Assembly: GCA_031398745.1 (NCBI GenBank) | Contig: JANNNX010000050.1 | Location: 4,327 to 68,326, forward strand | DNA length: 64,000 bases | Direction: 5' to 3' | Origin: JANNNX01 sp031398745 | GTDB taxonomy: Bacteria; Actinomycetota; Acidimicrobiia; Acidimicrobiales; CADCSY01 | Shown: piece by piece, positions 16,870 to 25,281 of the stretch | Layout of the letters: each line of letters begins with the position of its first letter | Position numbering within the stretch: position 1 is the stretch's first letter | Notes under the pieces: generated by a model | The model's database searches: none | Seen by the model: the letters and a program-made list of their open reading frames with translations, nothing else | What the model was told of the DNA's origin: nothing | Position numbers and translations under genes: made by a program

Positions 16870-18006
16870 CTACTGGCTGGCGGTCGTAGTCGTGGTGGGG
16901 GCCGCGGTGCCCGGCGGCGGCTCGACCAGGGCCAGGCCCTTCTCGGCTCCGGTGGCCGTGCAGGCACTGTCGTCCCAGGTGCCGTAGCGGCTGTTGACCG
17001 TCACCTCCGGGGGGCAGATCGCCTCCAGCAGGGCGTCGTTGTAGGCCTCGCGCCCGAGGTCGTCGAGCCGGGTCGACACGTCGCTCTCGGCACTGGCGTA
17101 GTCGGTTGCCGGGGTGCGGGAGGTGACCAGGATGAGGTGGTACCCGTACTGGGACCGGACCGGCTCGGTCACCTCGCCGACCGTGGCCTGCAGCGCCCCG
17201 GTCATGAACTCGGTGTCGATGTCGCCGCTGGCCAGCGTGTAGCAGCCGACCTCGCCGTTCTGCTCGGCCGAGGTGGTGTCGTCGCTCTCGGTGCTGGCCA
17301 GCGCGGCGAAGTCGGCGCCCTCGGCCAGCCGAGCCGACAGCGCGGTGGCCGCCTCCTCGGCCGCCGAGTCGCTGAGGTCGTCGGTGCTCACCAGGATGTG
17401 GCTGAAGCAGAGCGAGTCGAACTCCTCGCGGTGGGCGTTGAAGTACTCCTCGCCCTTCGACGGCTCGTAGGGGGCGCCGGTGGCGTCGATGAGCGAGAGC
17501 AGCATCGCCTCGCGGTGCACCAGGGTCTCCTGGTAGGAGTCCGGCAGCGCATCCATGATCTCCTCACCGGGATCGGAGGCGAGGCGATCCTTCGCCTCCT
17601 CCACCACCGCCTCGGTGATCTCGATACCCCGGCGCTCGAGCTCGTCCTCGATGAGGGCGTAGTAGAGGTCGTAGGTGAGGACCCGGGCCACGAAGGCGGT
17701 GTTGTCCGACCCCTTGCCCGTCCCCTCGAGGGCTACCCCGTAGCTGCTCTCGAGCGTCTCTCGGAAGCCGTCGTTGGACCGGATGACGTCGAGCTCGTCC
17801 TCCAGCTCGTCGCGGGTGATGGTCACCCCGCCGTCGACCGACGCCGCATTCGGGTCATCGGGGGACGAGGACGACAGCAGGCCGCAGGAGGCGAGGAGCA
17901 CCGAGGCGGCGGCGGCGAGGGCGACGACGACAGGCGACGACCGGGGGCGGGGGCGGGGTCCGAGCACGGCCGCACAGGATGGCACGCCGGGGCCGCGAGG
18001 CGACAT
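16870..18006 (-). CDS. SurA-like peptidyl-prolyl isomerase lipoprotein
   Basis: A 378-residue exported lipoprotein. A basic N-terminus and hydrophobic stretch end in the lipobox LLASC (Cys ~41). A helical SurA_N-like region covers ~50-195 (ITRDELEDELDVI and the following helices). A PPIC rotamase domain covers ~205-310 (CFSHILVSTDD, GEVGCYTLASGDID, VGEVTEPVRSQYGYHLILV). The tail is Thr/Pro-rich. Such proteins assist folding of secreted proteins outside the membrane. The gene precedes mazG by 13 bases. Two or three Arg-rich turns before the signal core make the exact start uncertain. Confidence 0.93.
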   Translation of the reverse strand: MSPRGPGVPSCAAVLGPRPRPRSSPVVVALAAAASVLLASCGLLSSSSPDDPNAASVDGGVTITRDELEDELDVIRSNDGFRETLESSYGVALEGTGKGSDNTAFVARVLTYDLYYALIEDELERRGIEITEAVVEEAKDRLASDPGEEIMDALPDSYQETLVHREAMLLSLIDATGAPYEPSKGEEYFNAHREEFDSLCFSHILVSTDDLSDSAAEEAATALSARLAEGADFAALASTESDDTTSAEQNGEVGCYTLASGDIDTEFMTGALQATVGEVTEPVRSQYGYHLILVTSRTPATDYASAESDVSTRLDDLGREAYNDALLEAICPPEVTVNSRYGTWDDSACTATGAEKGLALVEPPPGTAAPTTTTTASQ

Positions 18007-18034
18007 CGCCGCCAGGCCGGGCTCCGGGTAAGGG

Positions 18035-19105
18035 TCAGGCCGGCGTGTCGAGGGCCCGGAGGTTGGCCTCGTAGACCTCCCCCAGGATGCGGGGCACGTC
18101 GTAGGTGAGCTTCCAGGCCGGGTAGTGAGCCTCGAACTTGGCCAGGTCGCTGATCCACCACATGTGGTCGCCGACCCGGTTGTCGTCGCGGTAAACGGTC
18201 AGCATCGACTTGCCGGCGATCTCCTCCGAGAGGCTGACGGCCTCGGCCATCGAGCAGTTGCTCTGGCGCCCACCCCCGATGTTGTAGACCTCGCCCACCC
18301 GGGGGGCCTTCGAGAACTCGTAGAACGCCTGGATCAGGTCGTAGCTGTGGATGTTGTCGCGGACCTGCTTCCCCTTGTAGCCGAAGATCTGGTACTCGCG
18401 GCCGAGCACGCAGCACTTCATGAGGTAGGCGAGGAAGCCATGCAGCTCGGCCCCCGAGTGCCCCGGCCCGGTGAGGCACCCGCCCCGGAAGCAGGCCGTG
18501 TACATCCCGAAGTAGCGCCCGTACTCCTGGACCATGACGTCGGCCGCGACCTTGGAGGCGCCGAAGACCGAGTGCAGGGTGGCATCGATCGACATCTCCT
18601 CGGGGATCCCCGCATGCCACTCGTGGGACTCGGGGAGCTCCCAGCGGGTGGCCTCCTCGACCAGCGGGAGGCCGTTGGGGCGATCGCCGTAGACCTTGTT
18701 GGTCGAGGTGAAGATGAACGGGGCGAGGGGCGCGTGGCGCCGGGTGCACTCGAGCATGTGCAGGGTCCCGAGGGCGTTCACCCCGAAGTCGACCAGCGGC
18801 GCCCCCGCGGCCCAGTCGTGCGAGGGCTGGGCCGCGGTGTGGATCACCAAGGCGATCGACGTGCCGTACTCGGCGAAGATGCGCTCGAGGGCATCGACGT
18901 CCCGGATGTCCACGCCGTGGTGGACGTAGCCCGGGATCTGCTCGCGGAGCTGGGCCACCGACCAGGCGGTGGAGGCCTCGTCACCGAAGAACTCCCGGCG
19001 CATGTCGTTGTCGATGCCGACGACGGTGAAGCCCTCGCCGCTGAAGAAGCGCACCGCTTCGGCCCCGATGAGGCCCCCCGATCCACTCACGAGCACGACT
19101 GCCAT
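18035..19105 (-). CDS. NAD-dependent epimerase/dehydratase, CDP-paratose 2-epimerase-like
   Basis: A 356-residue extended SDR enzyme. The Rossmann motif is VLVSGSGGLIGAEAV at the N-terminus, the catalytic Ser/Thr region is FTSTNKVYGDRPN, and NIGGGRQSNCSMAEA is near the C-terminus. TNKVYGDRPN and DNIHSYDLIQAF are characteristic of the CDP-paratose/tyvelose 2-epimerase group, which makes 3,6-dideoxyhexoses for surface glycans. One oddity is that the usual YxxxK tyrosine is not obvious; the corresponding stretch reads VFGASKVAADVM, with Phe before Gly. It lies 28 bases upstream of the PPIase lipoprotein gene. Substrate assignment is by similarity only. Confidence 0.85.
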   Translation of the reverse strand: MAVVLVSGSGGLIGAEAVRFFSGEGFTVVGIDNDMRREFFGDEASTAWSVAQLREQIPGYVHHGVDIRDVDALERIFAEYGTSIALVIHTAAQPSHDWAAGAPLVDFGVNALGTLHMLECTRRHAPLAPFIFTSTNKVYGDRPNGLPLVEEATRWELPESHEWHAGIPEEMSIDATLHSVFGASKVAADVMVQEYGRYFGMYTACFRGGCLTGPGHSGAELHGFLAYLMKCCVLGREYQIFGYKGKQVRDNIHSYDLIQAFYEFSKAPRVGEVYNIGGGRQSNCSMAEAVSLSEEIAGKSMLTVYRDDNRVGDHMWWISDLAKFEAHYPAWKLTYDVPRILGEVYEANLRALDTPA

Positions 19106-19169
19106 GGATCTCCTCCGACCGGCCTGGGAACGGGAAGATCTTGGCAGCCGGTGCGCCGGTGGTGGCGCC

Positions 19170-20714
19170 TCAGTCCACCGTGATGTCGAGGATGTTGAGC
19201 CGGACGGTCTGACCGCCCGAGAACGTCACGTTGCCGACCTCGGTGGTGTGGGCCGTGGCGTTCTCGCCGTTGGCTGCCACCACCATGTACCCCTTGGTCA
19301 CGATGAGGTTGACCAGCTCGGCCGCCACCTCCCGCCGGGCGTCGGGCTCCACCGCGGTCGAGAGCTCCTCGGCCTTGGCGTCGATCTCGGGGTCGACCGC
19401 ATCGAAGACGTTGAGGGCGCCGTCGCCGGCGAAGAAGGTCCGGGCCAGGGCCGAGATGTCGCCCTGGGGGAAGGTGGTGAAGAACACCGGGAACCGGCCG
19501 CTGGTCGACTCCGGGATCAGGTTCGCGGCATTCACCTGCTCGAGCTCGACGGTGATCCCGATCTCACCCAGGAAGCCCTGGATGGCGGTGATGTCGGAGT
19601 TGCCGGTGGTCGCCGCCGGGAAGCTGAAGCCGTCCTCGTAGCCGGCCTCGGCCAACAGCTCGAGGGCCTTGTCCACGTCGTAGTCGAAGCTGCCCTCCAG
19701 CTCGGGGTCGTAGCCCACCTGGCCCTCGCCCTGGGGCTGGACCGCGGGCCGGCCGAGCTGTCCGTAGATGGCCTCGGTGAAGGACTCCCGGTCGATGGCG
19801 TAAGACATCGCCTGGCGCACCCGCTCGTCCCCCAGGGCCTCGACGGTGGTGCCGTCACGATCGAGCACGATGAAGCCGAACCAGGTGGCCGACGACTTGG
19901 CCAGCTCGAAGCCCTCGTCGGTGACCGGGCCGACGGTGTTGGCGTCGACGCTGGCCACGTCGACCTCGCCCGATCGCAGCGCGTTGACGGCCGCCCCCTG
20001 GGCCGGGTCGAGGGCGTGGAGTTCGAGGCGCTCGACCTGCTGGCGGTCGGTGTTCCAGTAGCCGTCGCGAGGGGTGTAGACGTAGACCGCGTTGGCGGTG
20101 CTGGCTCCCGCGTCGAACTCGTAGGGCCCACTGCCGGCGGGGGTCTGGTCGAGCTCGGGGTCCTCAAAGCTCGCTGGGTTCACCAGCATCCCCTGCTTGC
20201 CCGACAGCACGTCGAGGAAGTTCGCCACCGGCTGGCTCAACACGATCGTGACGTGGGTCTCGTCGTCCACGGTGACCGAGGCGATGTTCTTCAGGTCGGG
20301 CTCTGCCGTCGAGAAGCCGATCTCCTTGTTGCGGTCGAGGTTGGCCTTGACCACCTCGGCATCGACGACGGTGCCGTCGGGGAAGGTGACGTCGTCGCGC
20401 AAGGTCAGCTCGACGGTGGTCCCGTCGAAGGTCCATTCCGAGGCGACCGAGGCCTGCACCGCGTCGGGGTCGGAGACGTCGAGGAGGGTGTCGTACACCG
20501 GCTGGAGGTAGGGCTCACCACCCGCCCCGAAGTTGGCCGGATCGAAGTTGACGCTGGCCGGGTTGACGGCCAGCCGCAACGTCCCGTGGGGCCCGGACTC
20601 GGTGGTGTCGGTGCTCTGGTCACCCCCACCTCCGTCATCGCTGGAGCAGGCCCCGGCGAACAGCGCGCCCAGCAGGAGGGCGACGACCACGATCGAGCGA
20701 CGACGAGACGACAT
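19170..20714 (-). CDS. ABC-type solute-binding lipoprotein, family 5 (oligopeptide/nickel type), orphan
   Basis: A 514-residue secreted lipoprotein. The signal peptide ends in the lipobox FAGAC (Cys ~23), followed by an Asp/Gly/Ser linker and an SBP_bac_5 domain. Family marks are ASEWTFDGTTVELTLRDDV, GSGPYEF, VRQAMSYAIDRESF and FDYDVDKALELLAEAGY. The ATG at 20714 is preceded by a GGGGGA ribosome site. No permease or ATPase gene is adjacent, so it either serves a distant transporter or is a binding protein with another role. It is clearly paralogous to the protein at 37376-38947. A divergent TetR gene and an operator-like palindrome upstream suggest regulation by that TetR protein. Confidence 0.93.
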   Translation of the reverse strand: MSSRRRSIVVVALLLGALFAGACSSDDGGGGDQSTDTTESGPHGTLRLAVNPASVNFDPANFGAGGEPYLQPVYDTLLDVSDPDAVQASVASEWTFDGTTVELTLRDDVTFPDGTVVDAEVVKANLDRNKEIGFSTAEPDLKNIASVTVDDETHVTIVLSQPVANFLDVLSGKQGMLVNPASFEDPELDQTPAGSGPYEFDAGASTANAVYVYTPRDGYWNTDRQQVERLELHALDPAQGAAVNALRSGEVDVASVDANTVGPVTDEGFELAKSSATWFGFIVLDRDGTTVEALGDERVRQAMSYAIDRESFTEAIYGQLGRPAVQPQGEGQVGYDPELEGSFDYDVDKALELLAEAGYEDGFSFPAATTGNSDITAIQGFLGEIGITVELEQVNAANLIPESTSGRFPVFFTTFPQGDISALARTFFAGDGALNVFDAVDPEIDAKAEELSTAVEPDARREVAAELVNLIVTKGYMVVAANGENATAHTTEVGNVTFSGGQTVRLNILDITVD

Positions 20715-20760
20715 TGGGTTCCCCCGAGACGACGTGGGACACCCGGCGCGTCCCCGCTTG

Positions 20761-20791
20761 CGGAATAGTGTTCCGGCGGAACACTCTTCCG
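20761..20791. promoter_or_regulatory. palindromic operator-like site between TetR and solute-binding protein genes
   Basis: An inverted repeat with 14-base arms (CGGAATAGTGTTCC and GGAACACTCTTCCG, one mismatch) and a 3-base spacer. Its centre AGTGTTCCGGCGGAACACT (20767-20785) is a perfect palindrome. It sits in the 119-base divergent intergenic region, 46 bases from the binding-protein start and 42 from the TetR start. This is the classic place for a TetR-family autoregulatory operator. Confidence 0.75.
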
Positions 20792-20833
20792 GCACCCGCT
20801 ACCCGCTGTCAAGGACCCTCGTAAGCTGCGGCG

Positions 20834-21457
20834 GTGGATCGCCCCGGGTCTGCCACCGCCCCTGACCCGGTCGAGCGCCCGCGCCGCGACCAGGCCGTCG
20901 AGAACCGGGCCCGCATCCTCGAGGTGGCCCGGCAGGCGTTCAACGAAGACGGCCCCGACGTCTCCATGAGCGACATCGCCCGCCGGGCCGGGGTCGGGAT
21001 CGGGACGATCTACCGCAACTTCGCCAGCAAGGACGAGCTCCTCCGGCTGCTGGCCGAGCAGGTGGCGACGTCGCTGTCGGAGCGAGCCGAGGCCGCCCTC
21101 GAGGCGGCCGACCCGGCGGCTGGCGTCGAGCTGCTGGTCCGGGCCTTCGTCGAGATCAACCGCGACTACCGCACGCTGATCGTGGCGGCCCGTGCCTCCC
21201 AACCCCAGGCCGCTCTGCCTCCGACTCCCGCGTCCTACGACCGCATGCGCCACGTCACCAACGCGGTGCTCGACCGAGGGATCGCGGCGGGCGTGGTGCG
21301 AGCCGACACCGACCTCATCGACATCGCGGTCCTGTCGGGAGCCATCGGACTCATGGGCGGCGGGCGATCGGCGGTCGGGGCACCGGACGACGACCTCGAG
21401 GCCCGCACCGAGCGTCTGGTGGCCATGGTCGTCGCCGGCCTCCGTCCGAACGGCTGA
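20834..21457 (+). CDS. TetR family transcriptional regulator
   Basis: A 207-residue TetR repressor. The N-terminal helix-turn-helix (residues ~22-70) reads RARILEVARQAFNEDG, MSDIARRAGVGIGTIYRNFASKDEL. The C-terminal ligand domain includes the segment typical of the SCO4850/TetR_C_49-like group (ARASQPQAALPP followed by helices). It is divergent from the family 5 binding lipoprotein, with a palindrome between them. It probably represses its own gene and the lipoprotein in response to a small ligand. The GTG at 20834 is assumed; other starts inside the first 20 residues are possible. Confidence 0.93.
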   Translation: MDRPGSATAPDPVERPRRDQAVENRARILEVARQAFNEDGPDVSMSDIARRAGVGIGTIYRNFASKDELLRLLAEQVATSLSERAEAALEAADPAAGVELLVRAFVEINRDYRTLIVAARASQPQAALPPTPASYDRMRHVTNAVLDRGIAAGVVRADTDLIDIAVLSGAIGLMGGGRSAVGAPDDDLEARTERLVAMVVAGLRPNG

Positions 21458-21481
21458 GCGGCGGGCGCGCTCGGCGTCGGG

Positions 21482-24400
21482 TCAACGGGCGGGCGCCGCC
21501 TCCACCGGAACCAGCTGGTCGAGCAGGTCGGTCAAGGCCGTGGCCACGTCGGTGCCCTTGGCCAGCGGGAGGGTGAGGACACCCCGCTCCTCCTCGTAGG
21601 AGGCCTTGGGCGACACCCGCCGGAGCCGGATCCCGGCCGACGCCCGCAGCCGCACCGGCGAGAGTCGGGCCACGAACCCGGGTCCGGTCCGGTTGGCCGT
21701 CACCGACACGTCACCCACTCCGGCTCGCCGGCAGGCCGCCCGCAGCCGGGCCACCGACAGGAGCGCCTCCGCCGCCTCGGGCAGCGCCCCGTAGCGGTCG
21801 ACCCACTCGATGCGGACGTCGTCCACCTGCTGGGCGGTTTCGACCGCGGCCAGCCGCCGGTAGGCAGCCAGCCTCTGCTCCTCGGCGCTGACGTAGTCGT
21901 TGGGGAGGTGGGCCACCACCGGGAGGTCGAGCACCAGTTCGGTCGGCACCGGAGCCAGCTCACCCTTCAGCTCGGCCACCGCCTCGGTGACCATCTGGAC
22001 GTACAGGTCATAGCCAACCGCCGCGATGTGGCCCGACTGGCTCTCGCCCAGCAGGTTCCCGGCCCCCCGCAGCTCGAGGTCGCGCATGGCGATGGTGAAG
22101 CCCGAGCCCAGCTCGGTGGCCTCGCCGATCGTGCGCAACCGCTCGTAGGCCTCCTCCGACAACGAGTGGTCACGGGGGTGGAAGAGGTAGGCGTAGGCCC
22201 GGCTGCCCGAGCGGCCCACCCGACCCCGCAGCTGGTGGAGCTGGGCCAGGCCGAGACGATCGGCCCGGTCCACCACCAGCGTGTTGACCGTGGGCATGTC
22301 GATCCCCGACTCGATGATGGTGGTGCACACCAGCACGTCGAAGCGACCCTCCCAGAAGTCGAGGACCACCCGCTCGAGGGTGCCCTCGTCCATCTGTCCG
22401 TGGGCCACCGCCACCTGGGCCTCGGGCACCAGCTCCCGCAACTCGGCCGCCGTGCGCTCGATGTCCTCCACCCGGTTGTGGACGAAGAAGACCTGTCCGT
22501 CGCGCAGCAGCTCACGCCGGATGGCCTCGCCCACCGCCCGCTCGTCGTACTCCCCCACGTAGGTGAGGATCGGCTGGCGCTCGGCCGGCGGGGTGTTGAG
22601 GAGCGACAGGTCCCGGATGCCGGTGAGGCTCATCTCGAGGGTGCGGGGGATCGGTGTGGCCGACAGCGTGAGCACGTCCACCTGGGCGGCCAGCGCCTTC
22701 ACCGCCTCCTTGTGGTTCACCCCGAAGCGCTGCTCCTCGTCGACCACCAGCAGTCCCAGGTCCTTGAACCGGATGTCGCCCGACAGCAGCCGGTGGGTGC
22801 CGATGACGAGGTCGACGGTGCCGTCGCCCAGCCCCTCGACCACCGCCCGGGCCTGGCCCGGGGTGAGGAAGCGGGAGAGCACCTCGACCCGCACCGGGTA
22901 GCCGGCGAAGCGGTCGGCAAAGGTCGTCCCGTGCTGTTGGGCGAGCAGGGTGGTGGGCACCAGCACCGCCACCTGCTTGCCCTCCTGCACCGCCTTGAAC
23001 GCGGCTCGCACCGCCACCTCGGTCTTGCCGAACCCGACGTCGCCGCACACCAGGCGATCCATGGGCCGGGGTGCCTCCATGTCGGCCTTCACGTCGGCAA
23101 TGGCTTGGAGCTGATCCGGCGTCTCCCGATACGGGAAGGCATCCTCCAGCTCCCGCTGCCAGGGGGTGTCGGGCGGGAAGGCGTGTCCCGGCGTCGACAC
23201 CCGGCGCTGGTAGAGGACCACCAGCTCCTGGGCGATCTCCTGGGCCGCCGAGCGCACCCGGGAGCGGGCCCGCTGCCACTCCCCGCCGCCCAGGCGGCCC
23301 ACGGTGGGGCTGTCGGAGCCGACGTAGCGGCGAACGACGTCGATCTGGTCGGTCGGGACGTAGAGCTTGTCGGCCCCCCGGTACTCGAGCAGCAGGTAGT
23401 CGCGCTCCACGCCCCCGATGGCCCGGGTCACCATGCCGCCGTAGCGGGCCACCCCGTGCTGGTCGTGCACGACGTGGTCGCCGGGCTGGAGGTCGTCGAA
23501 GAAGCCCTGGGTCTCCCGACGGCGGGGCCGCGCCCGGCGGTGCGCCCGGCGGCGGCCCGTGAGGTCGCCCTCGGCCAGGACCGCCACCCGGGCGTCGGCC
23601 AGCACGAACCCGGCGTCGAGCGGGGCCACCACCACGTGGATGCCGGGCTGGGCCAGGGCAGCGTCGCCCGGCAGGCGCTGGCCCACGGTGAGGCCTTCGG
23701 CGAGGAGGCTGCGGGCCAGGCGATCGGCCGAGCCCTCGCCGTCGGCCGCCACCACCACCCGGTAACCGTCGGCCACCAGACGGCGGAGGCGCTCGACGAG
23801 GACCGAGGTGTCGCCCACCACCGGGTCGACGCCCCGGGCTGCCACCGTCAGCGCGTCGGGTCCGGAGGCGACGTCGGTGAAGATCCAGGCCGGGGCCTCG
23901 GTGCGGGCCAGCAGGCGGTCGAAGGCCACGTGCAGGCGAGGTAGCTCGGTGCCCTCGGGCACGTCCCAGGTCCGGGCCAGGGACCGAGCCAGATCGGCCT
24001 CCTCGGCGGCCAGGTCCCCCGCCCGGTCGGCCAGGCGACGGGGCTCGATGAGCACCACCCGACCCTCGGGCCCGAGCAGGTCGGTGAGCACGTGGTCGGG
24101 CTGGCCGGTGCCGGCCACCCACGGGAGCCACGACTCCATGCCGTCGAAAACCAGCCCCTCGGCCAATCGCTCCCACTGCTCTCGGCCCCACGGCTGCTCC
24201 CCCACCAGGGCCGCCGCCCGGCCGCGCACCTCGTCGGTCGGCAGGAGCTCGCGGCAGGCGAAGAGCTCGACCCGTTCGAGGTCGTGGCGCGACCGTTGAT
24301 CGGCCACCGAGAACTCGGTCAGGCGGTCGACCTCGTCGCCCCACAGGTCGATGCGGACGGGGGCGTCGGCGGTGGGCGGGTACACGTCGACGATCGAGCC

Positions 24401-24961
24401 CCGCAGCGCAACCTCGCCCCGGTGCTCGACCTGGTGCTGGCGGCGGTAGCCGAGAGCGACCAGTTGGGCCACCAGCTCGGCGGGGTCCAGGCGGCCCGCG
24501 GGCTCGACCACCACCGGCTCGGTCTCGTCGACGTGGGGCCCGAGGCGCTGGACCAGGGCCCGGACCGGGGCCACCACCACGTCGGCCTGGCCGTGGTGCA
24601 GTCGCCACATGGTGCGCAGGCGTCGACCCATGGTCTCGACGCTGGGGCTGACCCGCTCGAAGGGCAGCGTCTCCCAGGCCGGGAACAGCTCGACCCCGTC
24701 GGGCCCCAGGAAGGCGCCGAGGTCGTGGACCAGGCGCTCGGCCTCGCCCGACGTCGGGACGGCCACCAGCACCGGACGACCCGCCCCCGACTCGACCAAC
24801 GCGGCGAGGGCCACCGCTCGAGCCGACTCGGGCACCGCCACGGTGGCCCCGGCACTCGACCCCAGTCGGGCCAGCGCGGGGTCGGCGGCGACGGGCTCGA
24901 GCAGGGGGGCGAGGGCCGGACGCGCCGCCCCGCCCCGCCCGGGGGGGTCCGGGGGGGTCAC
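21482..24961 (-). CDS. mfd: transcription-repair coupling factor
   Basis: A 1159-residue Mfd ATPase that removes stalled RNA polymerase and recruits UvrA for repair. Domains in order: UvrB-like N-terminal modules (~1-350), the RNA-polymerase-interacting CarD-like domain (~440-540: LQPGDHVVHDQHGVARYGGM), the translocase with Walker A GDVGFGKTEVAVRAAFKAV and Walker B VVDEEQRFGV, LSATPIPRTLEMSLTG, then helicase C (IIESGIDMPTVNTLVVDRAD; QLRGRVGRSGSRAYAYLF), and the C-terminal TRCF domain. The GTG at 24961 is preferred because the longer frame to 25018 would run into the upstream small gene. A small lipoprotein gene lies 29 bases upstream. Confidence 0.97.
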   Translation of the reverse strand: MTPPDPPGRGGAARPALAPLLEPVAADPALARLGSSAGATVAVPESARAVALAALVESGAGRPVLVAVPTSGEAERLVHDLGAFLGPDGVELFPAWETLPFERVSPSVETMGRRLRTMWRLHHGQADVVVAPVRALVQRLGPHVDETEPVVVEPAGRLDPAELVAQLVALGYRRQHQVEHRGEVALRGSIVDVYPPTADAPVRIDLWGDEVDRLTEFSVADQRSRHDLERVELFACRELLPTDEVRGRAAALVGEQPWGREQWERLAEGLVFDGMESWLPWVAGTGQPDHVLTDLLGPEGRVVLIEPRRLADRAGDLAAEEADLARSLARTWDVPEGTELPRLHVAFDRLLARTEAPAWIFTDVASGPDALTVAARGVDPVVGDTSVLVERLRRLVADGYRVVVAADGEGSADRLARSLLAEGLTVGQRLPGDAALAQPGIHVVVAPLDAGFVLADARVAVLAEGDLTGRRRAHRRARPRRRETQGFFDDLQPGDHVVHDQHGVARYGGMVTRAIGGVERDYLLLEYRGADKLYVPTDQIDVVRRYVGSDSPTVGRLGGGEWQRARSRVRSAAQEIAQELVVLYQRRVSTPGHAFPPDTPWQRELEDAFPYRETPDQLQAIADVKADMEAPRPMDRLVCGDVGFGKTEVAVRAAFKAVQEGKQVAVLVPTTLLAQQHGTTFADRFAGYPVRVEVLSRFLTPGQARAVVEGLGDGTVDLVIGTHRLLSGDIRFKDLGLLVVDEEQRFGVNHKEAVKALAAQVDVLTLSATPIPRTLEMSLTGIRDLSLLNTPPAERQPILTYVGEYDERAVGEAIRRELLRDGQVFFVHNRVEDIERTAAELRELVPEAQVAVAHGQMDEGTLERVVLDFWEGRFDVLVCTTIIESGIDMPTVNTLVVDRADRLGLAQLHQLRGRVGRSGSRAYAYLFHPRDHSLSEEAYERLRTIGEATELGSGFTIAMRDLELRGAGNLLGESQSGHIAAVGYDLYVQMVTEAVAELKGELAPVPTELVLDLPVVAHLPNDYVSAEEQRLAAYRRLAAVETAQQVDDVRIEWVDRYGALPEAAEALLSVARLRAACRRAGVGDVSVTANRTGPGFVARLSPVRLRASAGIRLRRVSPKASYEEERGVLTLPLAKGTDVATALTDLLDQLVPVEAAPAR

Positions 24962-24990
24962 CGGGCGGAGGCTACCGGGGGGTGCTCCCC

Positions 24991-25230
24991 CTACTGGCGG
25001 CGCTGGCGCAGGTACCACCAGATGCCGAAGCCGACACCGGCCACCACCAGGAGCGGCAGGACCGCCCCGAGGGGGCCCGGCGACGGGCGGCTCCCGGCAT
25101 CGCCGGCGTTCGACGGCGGCGCGCAGGCGGCCAGGGCCAGCGCGGTGAGGAGGACGAAGCGGGACGATCGGACGGCTCGGGCCGCGAGCTGGCGGCGCCG
25201 GGGAGTCGAATCGGTAGTCGTTGTCTGCAT
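24991..25230 (-). CDS. small lipoprotein-like protein with C-terminal transmembrane helix
   Basis: A 79-residue protein of unknown function. A basic N-terminus (PRRRQLAARAVRSSR) precedes a hydrophobic core ending in LALAAC, a good lipobox with Cys at ~36. A short Gly/Ser/Pro linker follows, then a hydrophobic helix (LGAVLPLLVVAGVGFGIWWYL) and a positive tail RQRRQ. The tail resembles a sortase-type stop-transfer anchor, but there is no LPxTG motif. Codon use matches the surrounding genes, and it is 29 bases upstream of mfd and in the same direction, so it is probably real. Confidence 0.65.
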   Translation of the reverse strand: MQTTTTDSTPRRRQLAARAVRSSRFVLLTALALAACAPPSNAGDAGSRPSPGPLGAVLPLLVVAGVGFGIWWYLRQRRQ

Positions 25231-25281
25231 GCCGTCACCATGGAACCCTCGCCTGTGGGTGGGCTGTGAGGGCTCGGGGGA

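Noticed and set aside
22512..24608. Long open frame on the minus strand inside mfd in another frame, and similar long frames opposite other genes
   Set aside because: Very GC-rich coding DNA leaves alternative frames open; the products are Arg/Pro/Gly-rich and match no family, while mfd is unmistakable.
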